Positions 8,432 through 17,519 are shown, counted from the stretch's first letter. The stretch: 64,000 nucleotides of DNA from Pseudomonas sp. Q11 (GCF_024494355.1 NZ_JAKNQY010000022.1:1-64000), one strand, 5' to 3'. Notes: a model not told the origin generated them from the sequence alone. Program-made: numbers and translations.

Positions 8432-8901
8432 GAGCGCAGCAACAAGGCAACGCTATGAACGGCAATGCCTTCTTCGCGACCGACGAAACCAAGTTTCTCG
8501 GTGGTGGTGGCTTTCACGTTGACCTGGTCCAGCTCTACTTGCAGGTCCTCGGCAATCAACCGACGCATCGCTTCGATGTGCGGTGCCATTTTCGGTGCCT
8601 GGGCGACGATGGTGTTATCGACATTGCCGACTTTCCAGCCCTTGGCGTGGATCAGCGAGACCACATGGCGCAGCAGCACCCGGCTGTCGGCGCCCTTGAA
8701 TTGCGGGTCGGTGTCGGGGAAATGTTTGCCGATATCACCCAACGCGGCCGCGCCAAGCAAGGCGTCGCTCAAGGCGTGCAGCAGGACGTCACCGTCAGAA
8801 TGCGCGAGCAGCCCGAAGCTGTGTGCAATACGCACGCCGCCCAGAGTAATGAAGTCGCCTTCAGCGAAACGGTGAACATCGTAGCCGTGGCCAATACGCA
8901 T
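8428..8901 (-). CDS. ispF: 2-C-methyl-D-erythritol 2,4-cyclodiphosphate synthase
   Basis: IspF makes MEcPP in the methylerythritol (MEP) isoprenoid pathway. At 157 residues it has the normal length. The zinc ligands Asp8 and His10 lie in MRIGHGYDVHRF. The conserved HSDGDVLLHALSDALLGA and substrate-loop TTTEKLGFVGR segments are present. Unusually, its ATG directly follows the T tract of a terminator-like hairpin, and the only G-rich stretch near the start (gggg) lies in that hairpin's stem. In many bacteria ispD and ispF are adjacent; here fghA, adhC and a LysR gene lie between them. Confidence 0.96.
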   Translation of the reverse strand: MRIGHGYDVHRFAEGDFITLGGVRIAHSFGLLAHSDGDVLLHALSDALLGAAALGDIGKHFPDTDPQFKGADSRVLLRHVVSLIHAKGWKVGNVDNTIVAQAPKMAPHIEAMRRLIAEDLQVELDQVNVKATTTEKLGFVGREEGIAVHSVALLLRS

Positions 8902-8930
8902 AAAAAACGCCCCGATTTTTGTCAGGGCGT
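8902..8930 (-). terminator. Terminator-like hairpin after fghA, abutting the ispF start
   Basis: On the minus strand, acgccc pairs with gggcgt around a 12-base loop and is followed by a T tract that runs directly into the ispF ATG at 8901. The geometry is that of a Rho-independent terminator for the adhC-fghA genes, 64 bases past the fghA stop. Confidence 0.7.
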
Positions 8931-8993
8931 GATTCTACCTGCATTCAGCGTGGGGAGCGCCCTCAATTAGCTCCCCCGCCAAGGGGAATCAGA

Positions 8994-9842
8994 CTAAGAG
9001 CCCCCTAAAGCGTGGGCATGATGTTGCAAGTGATCCTCAATGAAGCTGGCGATGAAGAAGTAGCTGTGGTCGTAACCCGGTTGCAGGCGCAACTCCAACG
9101 GATGACCGGCAGCCTTGGCCGCTTGTTGCAGGGCCTCGGGTTTGAGTTGCGTGGCCAGGAAATCGTCGCGATCGCCCTGATCCACCAGCAACGGCAGCTT
9201 TTCCTCAGCTTCAGCGATCAATGCACAGGCATCCCACTCACGCCACTTCGAGCGGTCTTCCCCCAGGTAACGAGAGAACGCCTTCTGCCCCCACGGGCAA
9301 TCCATCGGATTGTTGATCGGCGAAAATGCCGACACCGAGCGGTAACGCCCCGGGTTACGCAAGGCGCAGACCAGCGCGCCGTGACCACCCATGGAATGAC
9401 CACTGATGCCGCGTTTATCCGAGGCGGGGAAATGCGCTTCGACCAAGGCCGGCAATTCCTGCACCACATAGTCATGCATCCGATAGTGGCGCGCCCACGG
9501 ATCCTGCGTAGCGTTCAGATAAAACCCCGCCCCCAGGCCGAAGTCCCAGGCACCGTCCGGATCGCCCGGCACGTCGGCGCCGCGCGGGCTGGTGTCCGGC
9601 GCGACAATAATCAGGCCCAGTTCGGCGGCCATGCGTTGGGCTCCGGCCTTTTGCATGAAGTTCTCGTCAGTACAGGTCAAGCCGGACAACCAATACACCA
9701 CAGGCAACTTGCCACCCTGCTCGGCTTGGGGCGGCAGGTACACGGCAAACACCATGTCACAACCGAGCACGTCGGAACGGTGCCGGTAGCGCTTGTGCCA
9801 GCCGCCAAAGCTTTTCTGGCAGGAAATGTTTTCAAGGTTCAT
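8994..9842 (-). CDS. fghA: S-formylglutathione hydrolase
   Basis: This esterase hydrolyses S-formylglutathione to formate and glutathione, the second step of glutathione-dependent formaldehyde detoxification. The alpha/beta-hydrolase nucleophile is Ser150 in GISGHSMGGHGAL, and the catalytic His lies in YDHSYFFI near the C-terminus. The 282-residue form starting MNLENISCQ is preferred for matching the family. ATGs at 9848 and 9866 are in frame alternatives, and none has a strong ribosome site. The gene follows adhC on the same strand, separated by an 88-base gap containing a palindromic repeat. Confidence 0.93.
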   Translation of the reverse strand: MNLENISCQKSFGGWHKRYRHRSDVLGCDMVFAVYLPPQAEQGGKLPVVYWLSGLTCTDENFMQKAGAQRMAAELGLIIVAPDTSPRGADVPGDPDGAWDFGLGAGFYLNATQDPWARHYRMHDYVVQELPALVEAHFPASDKRGISGHSMGGHGALVCALRNPGRYRSVSAFSPINNPMDCPWGQKAFSRYLGEDRSKWREWDACALIAEAEEKLPLLVDQGDRDDFLATQLKPEALQQAAKAAGHPLELRLQPGYDHSYFFIASFIEDHLQHHAHALGGS

Positions 9843-9851
9843 TGGCATTTC

Positions 9852-9919
9852 AGCTGCAAGCGACAAGCTTCAAGCGGCAAGTGGCGGTGAACCGACTTGC
9901 AGCTTGTGGCTTGAAGCTC
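9852..9919. repeat. Palindromic dispersed repeat (agcttcaagc/gcttgaagct type)
   Basis: Imperfect inverted arms around agcttcaagc (9867-9876) and gcttgaagct (9909-9918), with cagctgcaag and cttgcagct further out, form a long hairpin between adhC and fghA. The composition differs from the other REPs here. It ends 9 bases before the fghA ATG and may affect its translation. Confidence 0.6.
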
Positions 9920-9930
9920 ATGGCTGCTCC

Positions 9931-11043
9931 TTAGAAATTAATAACGGTGCGGATGCTCTTGCCTTCATGCATCAGGTCGAACGCCTTGTTGATATCTTCC
10001 AGGCCCATGGTGTGGGTGATGAAAGTATCCAGCGGAATCTCGCCCTTCTCGGCCATTTCCACGTAGCTTGGCAATTCGCTGCGCCCGCGCACGCCGCCAA
10101 ACGCTGATCCGCGCCAGACGCGCCCGGTCACCAACTGGAACGGACGGGTAGCGATTTCCTGGCCAGCCCCGGCCACACCGATGATCACCGACTCGCCCCA
10201 ACCCTTGTGGCAGCACTCCAGCGCGGCGCGCATCAACTGCACATTGCCGATGCACTCGAAGGAAAAGTCCACGCCGCCGTCCGTCATGTCGACGATGACT
10301 TCCTGGATCGGACGGTCGAAATCTTTCGGGTTGACGCAATCGGTGGCGCCCAGTTGCTTGGCGATTTCGAACTTGGCCGGGTTGATGTCGATGGCAATGA
10401 TGCGCGAGGCCTTGGCCTTCACCGCGCCAATCACTGCCGACAGGCCGATGCCGCCCAGGCCGAAGATCGCCACGGTGTCACCCGGCTTGACCTTGGCGGT
10501 GTTGATGACCGCGCCGATACCGGTGGTGACGCCGCAACCCAGCAGGCAGACTTTTTCCAGCGGCGCTTCTTTGGGGATTTTCGCGACGGAGATTTCTGGC
10601 AATACGGTGTATTCGGAGAACGTCGAGGTCCCCATGTAGTGGAAAATCGTCTCGCCCTTGTAGGAAAAGCGCGAGGTACCATCCGGCATCAGGCCTTTGC
10701 CTTGGGTGGCGCGAATCGCCTGACACAGGTTGGTCTTGCCCGATTTACAGAACTTGCACTGCCCGCATTCCGGCGTGTACAGCGGAATGACGTGATCGCC
10801 CACCGCAACCGACGTCACACCTTCACCGATGGCTTCGACAATGGCGCCGCCTTCATGGCCAAGGATAGAGGGGAAGATCCCTTCCGGATCGGCGCCCGAC
10901 AAAGTGTAGGCATCAGTGTGGCAGACACCGGACGCCACCACGCGCAGCAACACTTCTCCCGCCTTGGGCATGGCGACGTCGACTTCAACGATTTCCAGGG
11001 GTTTCTTGGCCTCGAAGGCAACGGCCGCGCGTGACTTGATCAT
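9931..11043 (-). CDS. adhC: S-(hydroxymethyl)glutathione dehydrogenase (class III alcohol dehydrogenase)
   Basis: This enzyme oxidises S-(hydroxymethyl)glutathione, formed from formaldehyde and glutathione, with NAD+. The 370-residue protein has catalytic zinc ligands Cys41 and His63 (GHEGG), four structural-zinc cysteines C93, C96, C99 and C107, and the nucleotide-binding GLGGIGLS. The start at 11043 has a clear ribosome site (ggag). A 36-residue upstream extension is not conserved. A LysR gene lies divergently upstream and is the likely regulator. fghA downstream completes the pathway. The symbol frmA is also used. Confidence 0.95.
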   Translation of the reverse strand: MIKSRAAVAFEAKKPLEIVEVDVAMPKAGEVLLRVVASGVCHTDAYTLSGADPEGIFPSILGHEGGAIVEAIGEGVTSVAVGDHVIPLYTPECGQCKFCKSGKTNLCQAIRATQGKGLMPDGTSRFSYKGETIFHYMGTSTFSEYTVLPEISVAKIPKEAPLEKVCLLGCGVTTGIGAVINTAKVKPGDTVAIFGLGGIGLSAVIGAVKAKASRIIAIDINPAKFEIAKQLGATDCVNPKDFDRPIQEVIVDMTDGGVDFSFECIGNVQLMRAALECCHKGWGESVIIGVAGAGQEIATRPFQLVTGRVWRGSAFGGVRGRSELPSYVEMAEKGEIPLDTFITHTMGLEDINKAFDLMHEGKSIRTVINF

Positions 11044-11149
11044 GGGAGTCTCCAGCAAATAAAAACAAGACAAGGAGTGTAATCCCTCACCGGAGGATGA
11101 ATAATCCAACCAAAAGCAAAACATTATTGCTCCACAGGGATAATCATTC

Positions 11150-12046
11150 ATGTCCGAGAACCGCTGGGAAGGGATCGACGAATTCGTCGCCGTGGCCGAA
11201 TGCAGTCAGTTCACCGCTGCTGCCGAACGTCTCGGGGTTTCGTCTTCCCATATCAGTCGACAAATCGTACGACTTGAAGAACGTCTCCAGACACGGCTGC
11301 TGTATCGCAGTACCCGCCGAGTCACCTTGACCGAGGCCGGTCAAACCTTCTTGCAGCATTGCCAGCGTCTGCAGGACGGACGCGAAGAAGCACTGCGGGC
11401 GGTGGGCGACCTCACCAGCGAACCCAAGGGCATGCTGCGCATGACCTGTGCCGTGGCCTACGGCGAGCGGTTCATTGTGCCGCTGGTGACACGGTTCATG
11501 ACGCTCTATCCGCAATTGCGGGTGGACATCGAACTGAGCAACCGCCCCCTCGATCTGGTTCACGAAGGACTGGACCTGGCGATTCGCCTGGGTCGCTTGC
11601 AAGACTCACGTCTGGTTGCCACGCGCCTGGCGCCACGGCGCATGTACCTGTGCGCATCGGCGTCCTACCTGGAGCGCTACGGTCGGCCCCATAGCTTGTC
11701 GGAATTGAGCCGCCACAATTGCCTGATCGGCAGCTCCGACATCTGGCAACTGGAGCAGAACGGCCGGGAATTTTCGCAACGAGTGCAGGGAAACTGGCGT
11801 TGTAACAGTGGGCAGGCGGTGCTGGATGCGGCTTTGCAAGGGGTGGGATTGTGTCAGTTGCCGGATTATTACGTGTTGGAGCATTTGCACAGCGGGGCGT
11901 TGATATCGCTGTTAGAGGCTCACCAGCCGCCGAATACAGCGGTGTGGGCGTTGTATCCGCAGCAACGGCATTTGTCGCCGAAGGTGCGCAAGTTGGTGGA
12001 TTACTTGAAGGAGGGGTTGGCCCAGCGGCCGGAGTATCGGGGGTAA
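11150..12046 (+). CDS. gfnR: LysR-family regulator, probable GfnR of the formaldehyde genes
   Basis: A 298-residue LysR-type regulator. The N-terminal winged helix-turn-helix spans about residues 8-66 (FTAAAERLGVSSSHISRQI), followed by the effector-binding domain. It is transcribed divergently from adhC-fghA with a 106 bp gap. Position and neighbours match P. aeruginosa GfnR (PA3630), known as a regulator of glutathione-dependent formaldehyde use, and I infer the name from that. The gap contains ataat and attat arms 17 bp apart that could be part of a binding site. The effector cannot be read from the sequence. Confidence 0.8.
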   Translation: MSENRWEGIDEFVAVAECSQFTAAAERLGVSSSHISRQIVRLEERLQTRLLYRSTRRVTLTEAGQTFLQHCQRLQDGREEALRAVGDLTSEPKGMLRMTCAVAYGERFIVPLVTRFMTLYPQLRVDIELSNRPLDLVHEGLDLAIRLGRLQDSRLVATRLAPRRMYLCASASYLERYGRPHSLSELSRHNCLIGSSDIWQLEQNGREFSQRVQGNWRCNSGQAVLDAALQGVGLCQLPDYYVLEHLHSGALISLLEAHQPPNTAVWALYPQQRHLSPKVRKLVDYLKEGLAQRPEYRG

Positions 12047-12075
12047 CACTGGTTTCTATGTTATCTGAGCGATTG

Positions 12076-12174
12076 CTATCGCGAGCAGGCTCGCTCCCAC
12101 ACTGGATTTTCAGCGGCTACAAATTTTGTGTACAGCCAAAGTCCCTTGTGGGAGCGAGCCTGCTCGCGATGGCG
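12076..12174. repeat. REP pair (REPIN), GCGAGC type
   Basis: Inverted copies of the REP motif tgtgggagcgagcctgctcgcgat sit at 12076-12101 and 12147-12174, separated by 45 bases. They lie between the convergent genes gfnR and ispD and end 7 bases from the ispD stop. Confidence 0.9.
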
Positions 12175-12181
12175 ATTTCAC

Positions 12182-12889
12182 TTAATGGCGATTCGCCCAA
12201 CGCTGGCGCAACCACTCCAGGTCTTCAGGGCGTGTGACCTTGAGGTTATCGGCCCGCCCTTCAATCAGCCGTGGCGCTTGCCCCGACCACTCCATGGCGG
12301 ACGCTTCATCGGTAATCAGCGCATCCGCCACCAGGCTGTCGGCCAGGGCCCGGTGCAAGGCACCGAGACGAAACATTTGCGGTGTGTAGGCTTGCCAGAT
12401 GACGCTGCGGTCAACGGTTTCCACCACACGTCCGTGCTTGTCGACTCGCTTGAGAGTGTCGCGCGCCGGGACAGCCAAAAGTCCGCCGACCGGATCGTTC
12501 GCCAGTTCGCGGAGCAAGGTGTCCAGATCGTCGCGGGCCAGGTTGGGCCGGGCGGCGTCGTGCACCAGCACCCAATCGTAATCGTCGGCACCCTGCCCGT
12601 GAAGATGCAGCAAGGCATTGAGCACCGAATCCGAACGCTGTTCACCGCCGTCCACGCGCTGGATGCGTGGGTCACCGGCACAAGCCAGGGTCGGCCAATA
12701 AGGGTCATCGTGTGCAACACTGACCACCACGCCTTTTACGGTCGGATGATCGAGGAAACAGCCGAGGCTGTGTTCGAGAATTGTGCGCCCATCCAGTTGC
12801 AGGTACTGCTTGGGACGGTCCGCAGCCATGCGGGCTCCCACGCCTGCGGCAGGAATCACGGCCCAGAAGGCCGGCAAGCGGATACTCAT
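12182..12889 (-). CDS. ispD: 2-C-methyl-D-erythritol 4-phosphate cytidylyltransferase
   Basis: IspD couples MEP with CTP to give CDP-methylerythritol in the MEP pathway. The 235-residue protein has the N-terminal nucleotide-binding AVIPAAGVGARM and KQYLQLDGRTIL segments, VLVHDAARPN in the middle, and TDEASAMEWSG toward the C-terminus. It begins four bases inside the end of ftsB (ATGA overlap). A REP pair lies directly behind its stop codon. Confidence 0.95.
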   Translation of the reverse strand: MSIRLPAFWAVIPAAGVGARMAADRPKQYLQLDGRTILEHSLGCFLDHPTVKGVVVSVAHDDPYWPTLACAGDPRIQRVDGGEQRSDSVLNALLHLHGQGADDYDWVLVHDAARPNLARDDLDTLLRELANDPVGGLLAVPARDTLKRVDKHGRVVETVDRSVIWQAYTPQMFRLGALHRALADSLVADALITDEASAMEWSGQAPRLIEGRADNLKVTRPEDLEWLRQRWANRH

Positions 12890-13164
12890 TGGGCCAACTG
12901 GTAGAGGGTTTCGCCCTCCTTGACCATGCCCAGTTCATGACGAGCCCGTTCTTCAACGGTCTCCATGCCTTTCTTCAGTTCCATCACTTCGGCGTCCATT
13001 ACCCGATTACGCTCCAGCAACGCCTCGTTCTCGGCATGCTGTTCGGCAATCTGCTGAGTCAGGTCGGCCACTTGCGCCAGGCTGCCATTACCCACCCAAA
13101 GGCGGTACTGCAGGCCAGCCAGCAACAGGAGCAAGACAAGAAACAACCAATTGGGACTGCGCAT
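12886..13164 (-). CDS. ftsB: Cell division protein FtsB
   Basis: FtsB is a small bitopic inner membrane protein of the FtsQLB divisome subcomplex. The 92-residue product has a short cytoplasmic start, one membrane helix near residues 5-22 rich in Leu, and a periplasmic coiled coil (about 30-75) with regular hydrophobic spacing. The ftsB-ispD overlap and the upstream eno gene are the common gamma-proteobacterial arrangement. Confidence 0.93.
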   Translation of the reverse strand: MRSPNWLFLVLLLLLAGLQYRLWVGNGSLAQVADLTQQIAEQHAENEALLERNRVMDAEVMELKKGMETVEERARHELGMVKEGETLYQLAQ

Positions 13165-13226
13165 CGAATCTCAGGTATCCAGTGAAAAAGACAGCCATGC
13201 CACACTTTGAAGCGTCTGATAGCACG

Positions 13227-13247
13227 AAGCCTGGAAAAACCAGGCTT
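13227..13247. promoter_or_regulatory. Hairpin between eno and ftsB
   Basis: aagcctgg and ccaggctt pair perfectly around aaaaa, 88 bases after the eno stop and 63 before the ftsB start. There is no T tract on the minus strand, so it may process or stabilise the eno message rather than terminate it. Confidence 0.5.
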
Positions 13248-13334
13248 GTGCTTGATAAGGCATCAGATTAGAGGCAAAACCGCCGCTACTGCGACTTTTT
13301 CGACACTATCCGGTGTCTTTTTACCATCTACCGC

Positions 13335-14624
13335 TTAACCGCGAAACTCGGCACGACCGTTGTACTTGGCCTTACCCTTCAACTGCTCTTCGATACGCAG
13401 CAGTTGGTTGTACTTGGAAACGCGGTCCGAACGGCACAGCGAACCGGTCTTGATCTGGCCTGCCGCAGTGCCCACGGCCAAGTCGGCGATGGTCGAATCT
13501 TCGGTCTCGCCGGAACGGTGGGAGATCACGGCAGTGTAACCGGCAGCCTTGGCCATCTGAATGGCTTCCAGGGTTTCGGTCAGGGTGCCGATCTGGTTGA
13601 ACTTGATCAGGATCGAGTTGGCGATCTTCTTGTCGATGCCTTCTTTCAGGATCTTGGTGTTGGTCACGAACAGGTCGTCGCCCACCAGCTGGGTTTTTTC
13701 GCCGATCTTGTCGGTGAGGATTTTCCAGCCGGCCCAGTCGGACTCGTCCAGGCCATCTTCGATGGAGATGATCGGGTAGCGTTCGGTCAGGCCCTTGAGG
13801 TAGTCGGCAAAGCCTTCGGCGGTGAATACCTGGCCTTCACCGGACAGGTTGTACTTGCCGTCTTCGAAGAACTCACTGGCCGCGCAGTCCAGGGCCAGGG
13901 TCACATCGGTGCCCAGCTTGTAACCGGCGTTGGCCACGGCTTCGGAAATCACTTTCAGCGCGTCTTCGTTGGACGCCAGGTTCGGGGCGAAACCGCCTTC
14001 GTCGCCAACGGCAGTGCTCAGGCCACGGGCCTTCAACACAGCCTTGAGGTGATGGAAAATCTCGGTGCCCATGCGCAGGCCTTCGGAGAAGGACTGGGCG
14101 CCCACCGGCTGCACCATGAATTCCTGGATGTCGACGTTGTTATCGGCGTGCTCGCCACCATTGATGATGTTCATCATCGGCACCGGCATCGAGTAGACAC
14201 CCGGGGTACCGTTGAGGTTGGCAATGTGTGCGTACAGCGGCAGGTCCTGGTCCTGGGCAGCGGCCTTGGCAGCAGCCAGGGACACGGCGAGGATTGCGTT
14301 GGCACCCAGGGTGGCTTTGTTTTCGGTACCGTCGAGCTTGATCATCGCGTGATCGAGGGCTTTCTGGTCAGCAGGGTCCTTGCCCAGCAACAGGTCACGG
14401 ATCGGACCATTGATGTTGGCGACGGCTTTGAGCACGCCCTTGCCCAGATAACGGCTCTTGTCGCCATCACGCAGCTCCAGCGCTTCGCGCGAGCCAGTGG
14501 ATGCACCGGACGGCGCGCAGGCGCTGCCGATGATACCGTTGTCGAGAAGCACGTCCGCTTCAACAGTGGGGTTGCCACGGGAGTCGAGAACTTCACGACC
14601 TTTGATGTCGACGATTTTTGCCAT
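13335..14624 (-). CDS. eno: Enolase
   Basis: Enolase interconverts 2-phosphoglycerate and phosphoenolpyruvate and is a scaffold of the RNA degradosome in related bacteria. The 429-residue protein begins MAKIVDIKGREVLDSRGNPT. It carries the substrate/metal loop SGASTG, the metal-ligand region ALDCAASEF, SIEDGLDE, the catalytic Lys in LIKFNQIGTLTE, and VISHRSGETED. A 32-residue upstream extension partly encoded by a degenerate REP is rejected. The gene follows kdsA on the same strand. Confidence 0.97.
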   Translation of the reverse strand: MAKIVDIKGREVLDSRGNPTVEADVLLDNGIIGSACAPSGASTGSREALELRDGDKSRYLGKGVLKAVANINGPIRDLLLGKDPADQKALDHAMIKLDGTENKATLGANAILAVSLAAAKAAAQDQDLPLYAHIANLNGTPGVYSMPVPMMNIINGGEHADNNVDIQEFMVQPVGAQSFSEGLRMGTEIFHHLKAVLKARGLSTAVGDEGGFAPNLASNEDALKVISEAVANAGYKLGTDVTLALDCAASEFFEDGKYNLSGEGQVFTAEGFADYLKGLTERYPIISIEDGLDESDWAGWKILTDKIGEKTQLVGDDLFVTNTKILKEGIDKKIANSILIKFNQIGTLTETLEAIQMAKAAGYTAVISHRSGETEDSTIADLAVGTAAGQIKTGSLCRSDRVSKYNQLLRIEEQLKGKAKYNGRAEFRG

Positions 14625-14694
14625 TGTTGTAAACACTCCAAAGTTGACGAAACGCTGTAACAGTAAGGCTTGCCGACGACGGGCCCGAAGGACG

Positions 14695-14722
14695 TCATCG
14701 CTGGCAAGCCATGCTCCCACAA
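14695..14722. repeat. Single degenerate REP
   Basis: On the minus strand it reads tgtgggagcatggcttgccagcgat, an altered copy of the REP motif, alone in the 159-base kdsA-eno gap. Confidence 0.7.
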
Positions 14723-14783
14723 AAGCAGTGCGGCCAGCGGGCCAGAGCGATAATCGAGCGGTACTTTACCGGAGAAAACCGCG

Positions 14784-15629
14784 TTATGCGGTTTCTATCG
14801 TCGGAAAACTCTTGACCAGTTCGTCCAGCGCCTTGAGCTGAGACAGGAACGGTTCCAGCTTGTTCAAGCGCAAGGCACAAGGGCCGTCACACTTGGCATT
14901 GTCCGGGTCCGGATGGGCCTCAAGAAACAGACCTGCCAGGGACTGGCTCATGCCGGCCTTGGCCAGGTCGGTGACCTGGGCGCGACGTCCGCCGGCGGAA
15001 TCGGAACGACCGCCCGGCATTTGCAGCGCATGGGTCACGTCGAAGAACACCGGGTATTCGAACTGTTTCATGATGCCGAAGCCGAGCATGTCCACCACCA
15101 GGTTGTTGTAGCCGAAGCTCGAACCACGCTCGCAGAGGATCAACTGGTCATTCCCGGCCTCTTCGCACTTGCTCAGGATGTGCTTCATTTCCTGGGGCGC
15201 AAGGAACTGGGCCTTCTTGATGTTGATCACCGCGCCGGTCTTGGCCATCGCCACTACCAGATCGGTCTGGCGCGACAGGAAGGCCGGCAGCTGGATGATG
15301 TCGCAGACTTCGGCGACGGCCGCGGCCTGCTCAGGCTCGTGGACGTCGGTGATGATCGGCACACCGAAGGCTTGCTTGATGTCCTGGAAGATGCGCATGC
15401 CCTCTTCCAGGCCTGGGCCACGGTAAGAGGTCACGGATGAGCGATTGGCCTTGTCGAAGCTGGCCTTGAAGACGTAAGGGATACCCAGTTTCTGGGTGAC
15501 CTTCACGTACTCCTCGCAGACCTGCATCGCCATGTCGCGGCTTTCCAGCACATTCATGCCGCCAAACAGCACCATGGGCTTGTCGTTGGCAATCTCGATG
15601 TCGCCGACGCGAATGATCTTCTGGGCCAT
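14784..15629 (-). CDS. kdsA: 3-deoxy-D-manno-octulosonate 8-phosphate synthase
   Basis: KdsA condenses arabinose 5-phosphate with phosphoenolpyruvate to give Kdo8P for lipopolysaccharide. The 281-residue TIM-barrel protein shows the family motifs FKASFDKANRSS, ITDVHE, PAFLSRQTDL, and FFDVTHALQMPGG. It starts four bases after the pyrG stop, so pyrG, kdsA and probably eno share a transcript, the common gamma-proteobacterial order. Confidence 0.96.
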   Translation of the reverse strand: MAQKIIRVGDIEIANDKPMVLFGGMNVLESRDMAMQVCEEYVKVTQKLGIPYVFKASFDKANRSSVTSYRGPGLEEGMRIFQDIKQAFGVPIITDVHEPEQAAAVAEVCDIIQLPAFLSRQTDLVVAMAKTGAVINIKKAQFLAPQEMKHILSKCEEAGNDQLILCERGSSFGYNNLVVDMLGFGIMKQFEYPVFFDVTHALQMPGGRSDSAGGRRAQVTDLAKAGMSQSLAGLFLEAHPDPDNAKCDGPCALRLNKLEPFLSQLKALDELVKSFPTIETA

Positions 15630-15633
15630 CGTT

Positions 15634-17265
15634 TTATGCCTTCTTCTGGTGTTGAGTCAAAGCGGCTTTCACGAAACCACTGAACAGCGGGTGACCGTCC
15701 CGTGGCGTCGAGGTGAACTCGGGGTGGAACTGGCAAGCAACGAACCATGGGTGATCCGGCGCTTCGACCACTTCCACCAGCGCGCCGTCACCGGAACGAC
15801 CGGAAATTTTCAGGCCGGCTTCGATCAGTTGCGGCAGCAGGTTGTTGTTCACTTCGTAGCGATGACGGTGACGCTCGACAATCACATCCTTGGCGTAGCA
15901 ATCGTGCACCTTGGAGCCGGCTTCAAGCAGGCACTCCTGGGCACCAAGACGCATGGTGCCGCCCAGGTCGGAGGTTTCGGTGCGTACTTCCACGGCACCG
16001 GTGGCATCTTCCCACTCGGTGATCAGGCCCACGACCGGGTGGCCGCTGGCGCGATCGAATTCGGTGGAGTTGGCGTCCTTCCAGCCCATCACGTTACGGG
16101 CGAACTCAATGACCGCCACTTGCATGCCCAGGCAGATGCCCAGGTAAGGCACCTTGTTTTCGCGAGCGTATTGAACAGCGGTGATCTTGCCTTCCACGCC
16201 CCGCAGGCCAAAGCCGCCCGGCACGAGAATCGCATCGGCTCCTTCGAGCAGACCGGTGCCCTGGTTCTCGATGTCTTCGGAATCGATATAGCGCAGGTTG
16301 ACCTTGGTGCGGTTGCTGATACCGGCGTGACTCATCGCCTCGATCAGCGACTTGTAGGCATCCAGCAGTTCCATGTACTTGCCGACCATGGCGATGGTGA
16401 CTTCGTGTTCCGGGTTGAGCTTGGCATCGACCACCGCTTCCCACTCGGACAGGTCGGCGCTGGCGCACTGCAGACCGAAACGCTCAACGACGAAATCGTC
16501 CAGGCCCTGAGAGTGCAGGATGCCCGGGATCTTGTAGATGGTGTCAGCGTCTTCCAGGCCGATCACCGCACGCTCTTCAACGTTGGTGAACTGGGCGATC
16601 TTGCGACGCGAAGAAATATCGATCGGGTGATCGGAGCGGCAGATCAGCACGTCCGGCTGCAGCCCGATGGAGCGCAGCTCCTTGACCGAGTGCTGGGTGG
16701 GCTTGGTCTTGGTTTCGCCGGCAGTGGCGATGTAGGGAACCAGGGTCAGGTGCATCAGCATCGCGCGCTTGGCGCCGATTTCAAAACGCAACTGGCGGAT
16801 GGCTTCGAGGAACGGCTGGGACTCAATGTCACCCACCGTGCCGCCGATTTCGACCATCGCCACGTCGGCGTCGCCGGCACCCTTGATGATGCGGCGCTTG
16901 ATTTCGTCGGTGATGTGCGGGATGACCTGGATGGTCGCACCCAGGTAATCACCACGGCGCTCTTTACGCAGCACGTGCTCGTAGACACGACCGGTGGTGA
17001 AGTTGTTGTTCTGGGTCATGGTCGTGCGGATGAACCGCTCGTAGTGGCCCAGGTCCAGGTCGGTCTCGGCGCCGTCGTGGGTGACGAACACTTCACCGTG
17101 CTGGAACGGGCTCATGGTGCCCGGGTCGACGTTGATGTACGGGTCCAGCTTGAGCATGGTGACCTTAAGTCCCCGCGCCTCCAGGATGGCCGCCAATGAA
17201 GCCGAGGCAATGCCTTTCCCCAATGAAGAAACAACACCGCCCGTGACGAATATGTAGCGCGTCAT
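15634..17265 (-). CDS. pyrG: CTP synthase
   Basis: PyrG aminates UTP to CTP with glutamine and ATP. The 543-residue protein has an N-terminal amidoligase domain (GGVVSSLGKGI near residues 9-19) and a C-terminal class I glutamine amidotransferase with the nucleophile Cys in YLGICLGMQ near residue 380, and His/Glu in QFHPEF. A good promoter lies at 17520-17548, giving a leader of about 250 bases. kdsA follows immediately. Confidence 0.96.
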   Translation of the reverse strand: MTRYIFVTGGVVSSLGKGIASASLAAILEARGLKVTMLKLDPYINVDPGTMSPFQHGEVFVTHDGAETDLDLGHYERFIRTTMTQNNNFTTGRVYEHVLRKERRGDYLGATIQVIPHITDEIKRRIIKGAGDADVAMVEIGGTVGDIESQPFLEAIRQLRFEIGAKRAMLMHLTLVPYIATAGETKTKPTQHSVKELRSIGLQPDVLICRSDHPIDISSRRKIAQFTNVEERAVIGLEDADTIYKIPGILHSQGLDDFVVERFGLQCASADLSEWEAVVDAKLNPEHEVTIAMVGKYMELLDAYKSLIEAMSHAGISNRTKVNLRYIDSEDIENQGTGLLEGADAILVPGGFGLRGVEGKITAVQYARENKVPYLGICLGMQVAVIEFARNVMGWKDANSTEFDRASGHPVVGLITEWEDATGAVEVRTETSDLGGTMRLGAQECLLEAGSKVHDCYAKDVIVERHRHRYEVNNNLLPQLIEAGLKISGRSGDGALVEVVEAPDHPWFVACQFHPEFTSTPRDGHPLFSGFVKAALTQHQKKA

Positions 17266-17519
17266 GAAAAACCCTAGAAGTCTGCGTTAAAGCGGTCCGA
17301 GCCGCCGGGGAAAGCGAAGGAAGGCCGAAGCCCCCGATCACCTGCATTAATCACAGTGCACCTTTCAAAAAAACCGCCGCGTTGGGACAGACCGGAAGTG
17401 AAATCACCGGTACGTTGCTCGCTACACATTTTTTGGAATCGCCCAGCAAAGACTGCTTGGTAATCGGCAACTCCTGCAATTCAGGCGAATCCACAGAAGT
17501 TGTATCAAGAAGGGAGCGT

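Noticed and set aside
8902..8930. Riboswitch upstream of ispF
   Set aside because: Only a single short hairpin with T tract; nothing resembling a ligand-binding fold.
13404..14660. 418-codon frame opposite eno
   Set aside because: Shadow of enolase.
17165..17347. 60-codon upstream open frame overlapping pyrG
   Set aside because: No ribosome site and no sign of conservation from the sequence alone; overlaps the pyrG start in another frame.
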